Shown piece after piece: positions 8,504 through 16,589 of a stretch of DNA of 64,000 nucleotides. Source of the stretch: Acinetobacter oleivorans DR1 (lineage in GTDB: Bacteria > Pseudomonadota > Gammaproteobacteria > Pseudomonadales > Moraxellaceae); assembly GCF_000196795.1 (NCBI RefSeq), contig NC_014259.1, positions 1,302,001-1,366,000 on the forward strand, given 5' to 3'. Numbering within the stretch: the stretch's first letter is position 1; every line of letters starts with the position of its first letter. Both the position numbers and the translations under genes were made by a program. Below the pieces are notes generated by a model. The model saw nothing but the letters and a program-made list of their open reading frames with translations. It had not been told where the DNA came from and searched no databases.

Positions 8504-9100
8504 TTTGATCTCACTTTTATTATTAGATCTATCTTTAATATATGAAATTATTTATTTTTCCTTTTTTAAAATACAGTATGAAAATTGCTTAAGCAAACCT
8601 TCAATTCTGGTGAATTTCTTAAGTTTAATTGTATAAATAATATATTTAAAATGCTTGTGATCCAGATATATCGGTAATTCTGAGTGATTAAATCAACTTT
8701 CGTTTTTAACTTGGAGTAAAATTTAATTACAATAATATAAAGAATGTTTCATAATGTAAAAGAGCACACATACTAATTTTTGATTTAAAATTTTTATTAA
8801 AGTATTGATTTTTATAATTAATTATTTTTTTATTGTTATTGGGGATGTTAATTTGTAAAAAATTAAAAAATAATCTACTTAAAATTAAATTTTTGTTAAT
8901 TGTGTCGCATAATTTATTTTTTATATTTAATTTAATCTTCATAATAATATTTAAGTTTTTAAATCTGCTTATATTTAAGTGAGGTTTTGTTGGTATTTAA
9001 TTTTTATATTTAAATAAATTTATCATATTAAAAAGAGAGCTTTATTGTGATTTTGAATTTGAGAGCTAGTTTATCGATACTAACTTTTTTAATAAAACAT
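8504..9100. other. AT-rich intergenic region
   Basis: About 600 bp of very AT-rich DNA upstream of aspT. The only open frames are low-complexity Asn/Lys/Ile runs. It presumably contains the aspT promoter and 5' leader. I see no recognisable gene, repeat or RNA here. Confidence 0.5.
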
Positions 9101-9317
9101 TTACTCGTTTGCATGACCAAAGTACCAATCTTCTGCTCTATTTTGCCCAATCACAAACATGACATCCTGCTTAGGAATGCTAAATTTTTTGCAGGAACTG
9201 TTCTGTCACATGCTGCATTAAATCTGATTCTTGTTGCGACGTTCACGGGATAAAAGTGATCTAGAGCAACATGAACTTTTCAATAGGGAAAGATGTTAAG
9301 CAATAGTTAGGGTTTAC
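9101..9317 (-). pseudogene. Tautomerase family (4-oxalocrotonate tautomerase-like) remnant
   Basis: Read on the minus strand from 9317, one frame gives VNPNYCLTSFPIEKFMLL, a TAG stop, ITFIP, a TGA stop, then TSQQESDLMQHVTEQFLQK. A shift in a run of six A residues then leads to FSIPKQDVMFVIGQNR and AEDWYFGHANE. The order EKFxLLxI..PRT..Q...L...VMxxI......DWxFG matches the C-terminal two thirds of tautomerase_3-type proteins. The second stop sits where family members have Arg in PRT, so it is consistent with CGA to TGA. The N-terminal catalytic proline region is not recognisable. Two stops plus one frameshift indicate a dead gene. The flanking 9318-9568 bases contain only the pqi promoter region. 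Confidence 0.6.
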
Positions 9318-9568
9318 TCATTTGACGCTCAGCTACTTGGGGCAAAAAGTGTGTTATCTGAGCTTAAGCTTATGACTTTATAAAACTATTTTTATTTGAT
9401 CACCGAATGTGTACAGATTATTTAGCAGTTTCAACAATATATTGAACAGTACTTATGGTAATTTCCATTGTCTGATATAGCTTTTAGATTGATTTATATT
9501 TTAATTTATCTTAGTAATAAAAAGAGCTTTGTGTGACACAGTAAAACGATAAACCTTAGAGTATAACT

Positions 9569-10177
9569 ATGAAGCTTAAAGAATTAGCAGGTTGTGAGGA
9601 GTGCGATACTGTCTATCGTAGAACCCCGCTTGCTTATGGAAAAAGAGCTTATTGCGTATGCTGCGGTGCTGAACTCTATCGGCACACCAAACCTTTTTCG
9701 ACATTATTGGCTTTGATCTTAACGGCATTAATCGTATTTGTTATTGCCAATAGCTTTCCGATTGTAAAAATTGAATTACAGGGAAACATATCTGAAACCA
9801 CCTTACTTGGAGCAGTTTGGGTGATGTTTCATTATGATCGGGCATTCGTTGGCGTACTCATCTTAATCACTACCTTTGTTGTGCCGCTTTCCTATCTTCT
9901 CTTACTTTCTTATGTATTGGGTACAGTAAGCGTATTGAAGAAAAGACCAACATTTTTGGTGATTGCCTTACGCACACTTTTTTTTATGAGAGTGTGGGGA
10001 ATGGTTGAGGTGTTTTTAATCGGAATTTTGGTCACGCTTGTAAAGTTAATGGGAATGGTCTTGGTGATTCCTGAGATTGCGTTATGGGCGTTTGCGATCT
10101 TAAGTGTATTGTTGGTCTATATTACTTCCATAAAGGTGAGTGATATATGGAATGAAATTGATAGGTCACTGCCATGA
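9569..10177 (+). CDS. pqiA: PqiA-type membrane protein, first half
   Basis: A 202-residue inner-membrane protein with an N-terminal cytoplasmic zinc ribbon (CEECDTVYRR then CVCCGAEL, four Cys pairs at about residues 9-36) and four transmembrane helices. E. coli PqiA/LetA are single proteins of about 420 residues with two such modules. Here the modules are separate genes overlapping by 4 bp (ATGA at 10174-10177). It is the first gene of pqiA-pqiA'-pqiB-pqiC, which builds a tunnel linking inner and outer membranes for lipid transport. A plausible start with a weak ribosome-binding site follows 250 bp of non-coding DNA. Confidence 0.88.
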   Translation: MKLKELAGCEECDTVYRRTPLAYGKRAYCVCCGAELYRHTKPFSTLLALILTALIVFVIANSFPIVKIELQGNISETTLLGAVWVMFHYDRAFVGVLILITTFVVPLSYLLLLSYVLGTVSVLKKRPTFLVIALRTLFFMRVWGMVEVFLIGILVTLVKLMGMVLVIPEIALWAFAILSVLLVYITSIKVSDIWNEIDRSLP

Positions 10178-10983
10178 AAACGATAAAAAATGTGACCCAA
10201 ACCCGAAGCTCGCAGCAAGGGTCAGTGCTTAAGCAATATCCAAGAGCCAAAGATCTTTCATTAATTGTGTGTCACTGCTGTGGTGTTGTAAATTCTGCTC
10301 AAAATGAGAAAAGAGGACTCAAGCAAAGCCCTCAAGTTTTACGTTGTATTCGATGTAATAGCGTGCTGCATTCACGTAAACCAGCGAGTTTAAATCGAAC
10401 TTTTGCTTTAGTGGTGGCTGCGACTATTCTCTATATTCCGGCCAATGTACTTCCCATGACGGTGACTGACTCACTTTTGGGAAGTCAGCAAGATACCATC
10501 ATGAGTGGGGTCATTTACTTTTGGCAAAGTGGGGACTATCTGGTTTCAGTGGTTATTTTCATGGCCAGTATTTTTATTCCCATGTTGAAGCTACTGATTT
10601 TGTATTTTTTATTAGTGGCGGTCTATCTTCAACAATCGGCAGGTTGGAAATTTTTACCCGAGCAGTGCGTAAAATTATATCGAATTGTTGAGTTTATTGG
10701 CCGTTGGTCAATGATTGATGTATTTGTTGTGGCATTATTAACAGCACTCATTCAGATTCAATCGCTTGCTACCATTTTAGCAGGGCCAGGTTCGATTGCT
10801 TTTGGCGCGGTCGTGGTGTTAACCATGTTTGCATCGTTAAGTTTTGACCCACGTATTATTTGGGATAATTTCTACGTATCTCAAAATACAAATAAACCTT
10901 CTTCTTTTGCTTCAGAAAAACCAAAGATTATTCACGCAGAACATCCGCCGTTGAATAATGATTCCATTAATCCCAGTCAATAA
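10174..10983 (+). CDS. pqiA: PqiA-type membrane protein, second half
   Basis: A 269-residue inner-membrane protein corresponding to the second module of E. coli PqiA. A zinc ribbon near the N-terminus (CHCCGVVN ... LRCIRCNSVL) is followed by four hydrophobic helices, including LVVAATILYIPANVLPMTV. The C-terminal tail is hydrophilic and ends near the pqiB start. It overlaps the preceding gene by 4 bp, so the two are translationally coupled and presumably assemble as a heteromer equivalent to full-length PqiA. Confidence 0.88.
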   Translation: MKTIKNVTQTRSSQQGSVLKQYPRAKDLSLIVCHCCGVVNSAQNEKRGLKQSPQVLRCIRCNSVLHSRKPASLNRTFALVVAATILYIPANVLPMTVTDSLLGSQQDTIMSGVIYFWQSGDYLVSVVIFMASIFIPMLKLLILYFLLVAVYLQQSAGWKFLPEQCVKLYRIVEFIGRWSMIDVFVVALLTALIQIQSLATILAGPGSIAFGAVVVLTMFASLSFDPRIIWDNFYVSQNTNKPSSFASEKPKIIHAEHPPLNNDSINPSQ

Positions 10984-10990
10984 AAGAACA

Positions 10991-12658
10991 ATGAGTATGT
11001 CTGAAAATGAAATAACCACTGGTAACTCAGATCATCGTGATCCGGAAGTTGAACTGGATAACATGAATGATTTGCCAGAACCCCAAGAAAAGAAAAGTCG
11101 ATGGAAGCCTTTATTAATCTGGCTCATTCCATTAATTGCTCTTTTAATCGCGCTTTCGTTGGCTATAAAGGCGTTACTGTCTCATGGTCCTAGCATTGAT
11201 GTGTCTTTTCGCACAGCTGAAGGGTTGGTTGCCGGTAAAACAACAGTTCGCTATAAGCAGGTCGATATTGGTGTAGTAAGGCAGATTGATCTTTCAGATG
11301 ATCGTTCACATGTTATTGCTAGAATTGATTTACGTAAAGGCGCCAGTAACTTTGCAGCAAAAGATTCACGATTTTGGGTCGTGCGACCGCGTATTGGGAC
11401 GAGTGGAGTTTCAGGAATAGACACCTTATTGTCAGGTTCATACATTGAAGTGGATGGCGGTAAATCAGAAGAGGATAAGTTTGAATTTACTGGCTTAGAA
11501 GTACCACCAGTGATTTCTTCAGATGTTCCCGGAAAAGTATTTTTCTTAAATGCAGATGATTTGGGATCTTTAGATATAGGTTCTCCAATTTATTATCGTC
11601 GAATTAATGTAGGGCAAATTACAGCCTATAAATTATCTGATGATGGTAAATCTGTAGAGCTGCAAACTTTTATTCGTGCGCCGTATGACAAGTTTGTCAC
11701 TACCGATGCACGTTTTTGGCAGGCCAGCGGGATCGATGTGACCTTAAACGCTTCAGGCTTTAATTTAGATACTCAATCTTTGGCAAGTATTGTCGCAGGT
11801 GGTATTGCATTTGGATTCCCTGAAAGTTCACATGCCACAATGGCAGCGAATCAGAGTCGCTTTAATCTTTGGGACTCAAAATCTGAAGCATTAAAAGAGC
11901 CTGACGGACAACCTCGTGGTGTGATTATGTATTTTGATCATTCATTGCGTGGGCTTTCTGTTGGAGCGCCAATTGATTTCATGGGTATTGAAATTGGTAA
12001 TGTTAAATCGATTAATGCAGAGTTTTATGACCACTATAAACAGATTCGTATGCGTGTTGAGGCGGTTATCTATCCTTCACGTGTTGAAAATGGTCAAGCG
12101 CTTAATCCAAATAGTGAAATTTTCAAAGATTTTGTTGAACATGGCTGGCGTGCTCAAATGAGAACAGGCAATCTGCTCACGGGTCAAAATTACATTGCAC
12201 TAGATAAGTTCCCTAAAGCGAAACCAGCGACATTACAAATTTTGAGTGATAACCGTGTAGTAATTCCGACTACACCAACCGAGCTGAGTGGCTTACAAGC
12301 TCAAGTTTCTCAGATTGCTGATAAGTTAACGAAATTCCCGTTAGTTGAGATTGGGCAAGATGTACGTAAAACGCTCAATAATATGAACACCGCCATTGCC
12401 TCTACAGACAAACTTGTTAAACAGTTAGATGGAAAAGTTGCACCTGGTTTACAAGCAACTTTAGATGATGTTCGTAAAACTGTAAGATCGTCTGAGTCTA
12501 TTTTGTCGAGCGATGCGCCGTTACAACAAGACGTACGTAAAGCATTGCAGCAAATGACACGTGCGGCAGCTTCACTACAGTTAATGGCAGATTATATTGA
12601 GCAACATCCCGAATCAATTATTCGTGGTAAGACACCAGAGGCCGATGATGAAAAATAA
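10991..12658 (+). CDS. pqiB: PqiB, MCE-domain intermembrane transport protein
   Basis: About 555 residues. One N-terminal membrane anchor (LLIWLIPLIALLIALSLAIKALL) is followed by three MCE/MlaD domains (each begins like IDVSFRTAEGLVAGKT, KVFFLNADDLGSLDIGS and IMYFDHSLRGLSVGAP), then a long C-terminal helical region expected to form the needle reaching the outer membrane. I chose the ATG at 10991 rather than one at 10958 because the latter lies inside the upstream gene and lacks a ribosome-binding site; 10997 is also possible. Acts with PqiA and PqiC in periplasmic lipid trafficking. Confidence 0.92.
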   Translation: MSMSENEITTGNSDHRDPEVELDNMNDLPEPQEKKSRWKPLLIWLIPLIALLIALSLAIKALLSHGPSIDVSFRTAEGLVAGKTTVRYKQVDIGVVRQIDLSDDRSHVIARIDLRKGASNFAAKDSRFWVVRPRIGTSGVSGIDTLLSGSYIEVDGGKSEEDKFEFTGLEVPPVISSDVPGKVFFLNADDLGSLDIGSPIYYRRINVGQITAYKLSDDGKSVELQTFIRAPYDKFVTTDARFWQASGIDVTLNASGFNLDTQSLASIVAGGIAFGFPESSHATMAANQSRFNLWDSKSEALKEPDGQPRGVIMYFDHSLRGLSVGAPIDFMGIEIGNVKSINAEFYDHYKQIRMRVEAVIYPSRVENGQALNPNSEIFKDFVEHGWRAQMRTGNLLTGQNYIALDKFPKAKPATLQILSDNRVVIPTTPTELSGLQAQVSQIADKLTKFPLVEIGQDVRKTLNNMNTAIASTDKLVKQLDGKVAPGLQATLDDVRKTVRSSESILSSDAPLQQDVRKALQQMTRAAASLQLMADYIEQHPESIIRGKTPEADDEK

Positions 12659-13355
12659 AAACACTCTATCTTTTCAACATCCTAAAGCAGCCAAATGGCT
12701 GCTTGGGAGCGGCCTGTTTTTAACGGCAGTTGCCATGACGGCATGTTCGAGTTCGCCAACGCCAAACTATTATACGATTTCCCCTAAAATTACTCCGGCA
12801 GTTAGCTCGAGTATTCGAGTCATTGAAGTTTTACCAGTTGGACTCCCTGACCGTTTAGACCGTGCGCCTTTGGTGCTGCAAGACAGTAGTGGCAAGTCTA
12901 CGGTGTTAAACAATGAGCGCTGGACATCAACCATGAGTACGCAATTACGCGATACTTTGTCGGCGGGTTTGCAACAAAAATTAGGCGCAATTGACAGTTA
13001 TAGCAGCGGCCTAGCTGGAAATAATCAGCCTTTATATCGAGTTTCTACAGACTTTTCTCATTTTGATATTGTAGATAAAAGCTATATTAATATTGCAGTG
13101 TCTTGGGTGGTGAAGCGTCAAATACCGCCTAGTCAATTAGAGTCAAACAATGCAAAAGTCATCACGAATGCAGGATCTCAGTTAAATTGTCGAATTGCTT
13201 TTCAGCAGCCGATTGATCAAAAAGCTAAAAAGATGGATGCGATTGTGAATGCTTCAAGTGAGGCAATGACTCAAATAATTAATACGGTTTCTTCTTCAAT
13301 TGTGGCATTAGATTCAAACAAAAAATCGGTGATTAGCAATGGTGTTTGTTCGTAA
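12648..13355 (+). CDS. pqiC: PqiC-like ABC-transport auxiliary lipoprotein
   Basis: About 235 residues. A signal peptide ends at a lipobox (VAMTAC, Cys at about residue 33), followed by the characteristic YYTISP start of the PqiC/YmbA domain. It is predicted to be outer-membrane anchored and to ring the tip of the PqiB needle. The start overlaps the end of pqiB by 11 bp; AGAGG at 12637-12641 favours the ATG at 12648 over that at 12645. A far longer reading frame from an upstream TTG runs inside pqiB and is not credible. It is the last gene of the operon, with a strong terminator following. Confidence 0.85.
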   Translation: MKNKNTLSFQHPKAAKWLLGSGLFLTAVAMTACSSSPTPNYYTISPKITPAVSSSIRVIEVLPVGLPDRLDRAPLVLQDSSGKSTVLNNERWTSTMSTQLRDTLSAGLQQKLGAIDSYSSGLAGNNQPLYRVSTDFSHFDIVDKSYINIAVSWVVKRQIPPSQLESNNAKVITNAGSQLNCRIAFQQPIDQKAKKMDAIVNASSEAMTQIINTVSSSIVALDSNKKSVISNGVCS

Positions 13356-13373
13356 AACATATCGCTTTTAACC

Positions 13374-13413
13374 AACCCCTTTATTTGTGTACAACAGATA
13401 AAGGGGTTTTCTA
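13374..13413. terminator. Intrinsic terminator of the pqi operon
   Basis: Perfect 11-bp arms AACCCCTTTAT (13374-13384) and ATAAAGGGGTT (13398-13408), followed by TTCTATTTT on the + strand. It lies between the convergent pqiC and hydroxyisourate hydrolase genes. Confidence 0.85.
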
Positions 13414-13415
13414 TT

Positions 13416-13817
13416 TTAGTTGCCTCGATAGGTTGAGTAACCGTAAGGGCTGAGTAATAAAGGAATATGGTAGTGGTTTACGCTTCCATCGACTTTAAAA
13501 ATTACAGGTACTTCGGCAAAAAAAGTTTGTTGTTTATTCTTTTTAAACCAGTCTTCAGTTTTAAAAGTAACTTTATAAACCCCTTGCTCTAATTTTTTAT
13601 TTTCTGGATAGAGCGCAGTAATACGTCCATTTGAATCGGTCACTTGCTGATTAAGTTTAATCCACTGGTTATTGGTGTTTTTTTCTAAAACCACTTCAAC
13701 CTGAGAAGAGGGCAAACCCGTCTCTAGATTTAACACATGCACACTTAGCGGATTAGTTTGTGCAAATGTAGCCGAAGCAATAAATAACGAAGATAAAGCA
13801 ATAAATGATTTAGGCAT
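13416..13817 (-). CDS. uraH: Periplasmic 5-hydroxyisourate hydrolase (transthyretin-like)
   Basis: A 133-residue protein that hydrolyses 5-hydroxyisourate, the product of urate oxidation. A Sec signal peptide covers residues 1-19 (ATFA cleavage). Family hallmarks: LSVHVLNLETGLP with catalytic His27, TDSNGR with Arg65, HYHIPLLLSPYGYSTYRGN with His115/His117 and the C-terminal YRG box (final residue Asn rather than the usual Ser). It follows the GlcG/HbpS-like gene by 11 bp on the same strand, so the pair is one operon, divergent from a two-component system. In E. coli the exported homologue HiuH is likewise divergent from hprRS. No urate oxidase or allantoin genes are near. Confidence 0.93.
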   Translation of the reverse strand: MPKSFIALSSLFIASATFAQTNPLSVHVLNLETGLPSSQVEVVLEKNTNNQWIKLNQQVTDSNGRITALYPENKKLEQGVYKVTFKTEDWFKKNKQQTFFAEVPVIFKVDGSVNHYHIPLLLSPYGYSTYRGN

Positions 13818-13828
13818 GTTGAAGCTCC

Positions 13829-14317
13829 TTATGAATGAAAAACGGTTTCAATGGCTTTGCTTGCGCATTGATTGTCATTTTGTGCGCCGCCAGCACCCGC
13901 AACGCCAATCGCGCCGATCACTTGGTTCTCAAAACGGACAGGTACGCCGCCTCCTAACAACAATAAATTTGCCAGTGTGGTTAAATTTTTTGCATCGGGG
14001 TTTTGGTTACTATTTTGGCTTAAAACTAAGGTCGATGTTTTGGTAGATAACGCGGTATATGCTTTTTTCTCGGCAGCCATTAAGTTATGCGGGCCCACCA
14101 ACTCATGCCGTTCGGCAGTTAATGGATTACCGCCGCGATCTACAACAACAACCGCAATATTTTGATTTAATTTTTTGCATGCCTCTTTTGCACTGTCGGC
14201 TAGCAGGTGGGCAGTTTTTAGATCTAACGAATAAACTTGATTCAAAGCAGGGGGCTGTGCAAAAGTACTATTACCGAATAGCACGGCTGCTAACATCAGC
14301 CAGTTCAATTTTTTCAT
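13829..14317 (-). CDS. Exported GlcG/HbpS family protein
   Basis: A 162-residue protein with a cleavable signal peptide (residues 1-20, NSTFA cleavage) and a GlcG/HbpS domain. The core VVVVDRGGNPLTAERHEL is followed by a helix with SAKEA/AAEKKAYTAL and the glycine-rich GGGVPVRFENQVIGAIGVAGAGG. HbpS-type members bind haem or iron extracellularly and feed redox stress signals to two-component sensors in Streptomyces; others are of unknown role. It is first in an operon with hydroxyisourate hydrolase and divergent (about 100 bp) from an OmpR-type two-component system, which suggests oxidative or metal stress function (inference). Confidence 0.85.
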   Translation of the reverse strand: MKKLNWLMLAAVLFGNSTFAQPPALNQVYSLDLKTAHLLADSAKEACKKLNQNIAVVVVDRGGNPLTAERHELVGPHNLMAAEKKAYTALSTKTSTLVLSQNSNQNPDAKNLTTLANLLLLGGGVPVRFENQVIGAIGVAGAGGAQNDNQCASKAIETVFHS

Positions 14318-14382
14318 GTTGATTGCCTCTATGTCGCTTTGAAAATCTTAAACAAATTGCTTAACTTCAAGCGTGACAATCA

Positions 14383-14400
14383 CATTACGAAGTTGTCATC
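14383..14400. promoter_or_regulatory. HprR/CusR-like operator
   Basis: CATTACGAAGTTGTCATC matches the E. coli HprR/CusR box CATTACAAAATTGTAATG at 14 of 18 positions, as recalled. It lies in the 104-bp gap between the GlcG/HIUase operon and the response-regulator gene, closer to the regulator start, so it is better placed to control the divergent operon. Confidence 0.5.
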
Positions 14401-14421
14401 TTTCAAATGAGTCTCTACAAA

Positions 14422-15093
14422 ATGCGTATCCTTATTATTGAAGACGAGATCAAGATCGCCACTTATTTGGTCAAAGGATTGAAAGAGTCTGGATATCAAG
14501 CGGAGTGTGTTCACTTAGGGATGCAAGGTTTGGAAATGCTAAAGAGAGATCAATATGACTTGCTTATTCTTGATGTGATGTTGCCGGACATAGACGGCTG
14601 GAGCGTATTACAGGTCCTACGCCAGTTTTCAAAAATTCCAGTGATTTTCTTAACGGCCAAAGATCAGGTGATGGATAGAGTCAAAGGTTTAGAGTTGGGT
14701 GCAGATGATTACTTGGCTAAACCATTTTCCTATATTGAACTGTTGGCACGCATTAAAAGTCTGTTAAGACGACAGCAATATCTGCAAGAAAACGAATTGT
14801 CTATTAGTGATTTAAAAATGGATTTGGTTGCTCATAAAGTATGGCGTAATGGAAACTTAATTGAGCTGAGTAAAACCGAATTTAATTTGTTGCGCTATCT
14901 ATTGCTCAACAAAGAGCAAATTGTGACACGCAGACAAATTGGTTCAGAAGTTTGGAATATTAACTTTGATACTGATACAAACTTTATTGATGTCGCTGTA
15001 CGCCGTTTACGAAGCAAAATTGATGAGGGCTATGACTTAAAACTCATTCATACCATACGTGGCTTGGGCTATAAAATTTCGGTTAGCTTATGA
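14422..15093 (+). CDS. OmpR-family response regulator (HprR/CusR-like)
   Basis: About 223 residues. The receiver domain has the acidic pair at residues 8-9, phospho-acceptor Asp51 in LLILDVMLPDIDGW, Thr in FLTAKD and Lys in LAKPFS. A C-terminal winged helix follows (FNLLRYLLLNKEQIVTRRQI ... IDVAVRRLRSKID). The start at 14422 gives the family-typical MRILIIEDE; an in-frame ATG at 14407 is possible and neither has a good ribosome-binding site. It overlaps the sensor kinase by 4 bp. Sequence type (heavy-metal RR group) and the divergent hydroxyisourate hydrolase gene point to an HprR-like oxidant sensor system; a copper-type CusR role is the alternative. Confidence 0.88.
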   Translation: MRILIIEDEIKIATYLVKGLKESGYQAECVHLGMQGLEMLKRDQYDLLILDVMLPDIDGWSVLQVLRQFSKIPVIFLTAKDQVMDRVKGLELGADDYLAKPFSYIELLARIKSLLRRQQYLQENELSISDLKMDLVAHKVWRNGNLIELSKTEFNLLRYLLLNKEQIVTRRQIGSEVWNINFDTDTNFIDVAVRRLRSKIDEGYDLKLIHTIRGLGYKISVSL

Positions 15094-16493
15094 ACTTTAA
15101 ATTTCTGCGTTCGCTTGAAGTCCGTATTACATTATTGGTCACGCTTTGTTCTGCCTTAATTTTATGTTCCGTCGGCTTTATGACCTATTTAGGCATTAAC
15201 CAGATTTTATTAAAGCAGCAAGATAAAGCTTTAGCAGAGCGAATTAACCGTTTGGAAATTTTGCTGCAAGATAGCGAAAATGTAGAGCAAATCATTGCGC
15301 GTCCTAAGCTATATCAAAACATGCTTGGCAATCAAGACAACTTGTTTCTGCTTATTCATAAAGATAAAACTTTAATTAATATCAATCCGCTTCACATTCA
15401 ACTGCCTGAACTTGCACAGCGCAACAGTCTTCAATTTCAAGATTTAGCGAACAACTCATATCCAACACGCATTGCTTGGAAAACCATAAAAATTAATAAC
15501 GAGCCTTATGTGCTCATTGCAGGTAAACAGTGGTCGGAACGCATCAATATTCTTTTACCTTTTCAAGAAAGTCTCTTGATGTATGTGGTTGGGGGCGTGT
15601 TTGCAATCTTTGTGCTTTGTATTTTAGCGTGTCATTTAGGTTTACGGTCGCTACAACAGCTTCGTAAGCAAACTCATTCTATTAACGTAAATCAGCTCCA
15701 GAAAAGATTAAACCTATCTAATTCACCTTTAGAAGTTGAGCTGCTTTCAAAAGATATAAACCACATGCTTGAGCGTATTGAAAAGGGCTATACCCAGCTC
15801 AACCGTTTTTCTGAAGATATCGCTCATGAGTTCCGCACACCTTTAAATAATCTGATTGGGCAAACTGAGATTGCTTTAACTGGCGATCGCTCGGTTGAGC
15901 AATATGAAGATTTACTGGTGTCTCATTTAGAGGACTACCACAGATTAAAACGTATGATTGATAGCATGCTTTTCTTGGCAAGAGCCGATCAGAAAATGGT
16001 GCTTGTAAATAAACAGGAAATAAACGTCCAAGACGTTATAGATGGCCTATGCCAGATTTTTGAATATCAAGCTGAAGATCAAGACTGTCATTTTAGTTTT
16101 AACTTAGAAGCTCAAACTTTATTTGCAGATCCTGCGCTATTTCAAAGAGCTGTTTATAACCTGATTTTAAATGCGCTGGTTCACGGTGGTGACAAGCGGA
16201 CTATTTATATCGCAACTAAACATAAAATGATTGAACATAGGCAATGGGTGAGTCTGACTGTGGTAACGGGAGATGTTTCAATTGCTGAACAACAACTTGA
16301 GCATCTTTTTGAAAGATTCTACCAATGCCACTCAAGTCGAAGTGATGAGAACCAGACAGGTGGATTAGGTTTGTCGATTGTCGCTTCAATTATGGATCTA
16401 CATCATGGCCTTTATCGAGTTTATAACACGGTCGAGGGTGTGTGCTTTGAGCTTAATTTTCCAGTTGCAGATGCTGCAAAGAAATACAATTAA
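15090..16493 (+). CDS. Sensor histidine kinase (HprS/CusS-like)
   Basis: A 467-residue inner-membrane kinase. TM1 is at about residues 14-36, followed by a periplasmic sensor of about 125 residues, TM2 at about 163-183, a HAMP linker, the dimerisation helix with phospho-acceptor His246 in SEDIAHEFRTPLNN, an N-box (YNLILNALVHGG) and a G2-type GGLGLSIV. The G1 region is divergent (VVTGDVS). It overlaps the response regulator by 4 bp, so it is the cognate kinase. Periplasmic cysteines or methionines that would suggest metal or HOCl sensing are few; the sensor has scattered Met and no Cys cluster. Confidence 0.88.
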   Translation: MNFKFLRSLEVRITLLVTLCSALILCSVGFMTYLGINQILLKQQDKALAERINRLEILLQDSENVEQIIARPKLYQNMLGNQDNLFLLIHKDKTLININPLHIQLPELAQRNSLQFQDLANNSYPTRIAWKTIKINNEPYVLIAGKQWSERINILLPFQESLLMYVVGGVFAIFVLCILACHLGLRSLQQLRKQTHSINVNQLQKRLNLSNSPLEVELLSKDINHMLERIEKGYTQLNRFSEDIAHEFRTPLNNLIGQTEIALTGDRSVEQYEDLLVSHLEDYHRLKRMIDSMLFLARADQKMVLVNKQEINVQDVIDGLCQIFEYQAEDQDCHFSFNLEAQTLFADPALFQRAVYNLILNALVHGGDKRTIYIATKHKMIEHRQWVSLTVVTGDVSIAEQQLEHLFERFYQCHSSRSDENQTGGLGLSIVASIMDLHHGLYRVYNTVEGVCFELNFPVADAAKKYN

Positions 16494-16589
16494 ATCCTTA
16501 TTAATGTTCCTTAATTTTTAAAATTCACACTTTGTTCACAGCCCTCTGACGTATGTTTAATCATATGAAATAAACAGAAGAGGGTAGTT

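Noticed and set aside
8727..8942. 71-residue minus-strand frame
   Set aside because: Composed of Asn/Lys/Ile-rich low-complexity sequence from AT-rich intergenic DNA; no ribosome-binding site or family.
9047..9253. 68-residue plus-strand frame
   Set aside because: It is the antisense of the tautomerase remnant, whose reconstructed protein is far more convincing.
12597..12647. Upstream TTG start for PqiC
   Set aside because: It lies entirely within pqiB and would put 17 extra residues before a proper lipoprotein signal peptide.
13872..14322. Several plus-strand frames over the GlcG-like gene
   Set aside because: Shadows of the minus-strand gene, which has a signal peptide and a complete domain.
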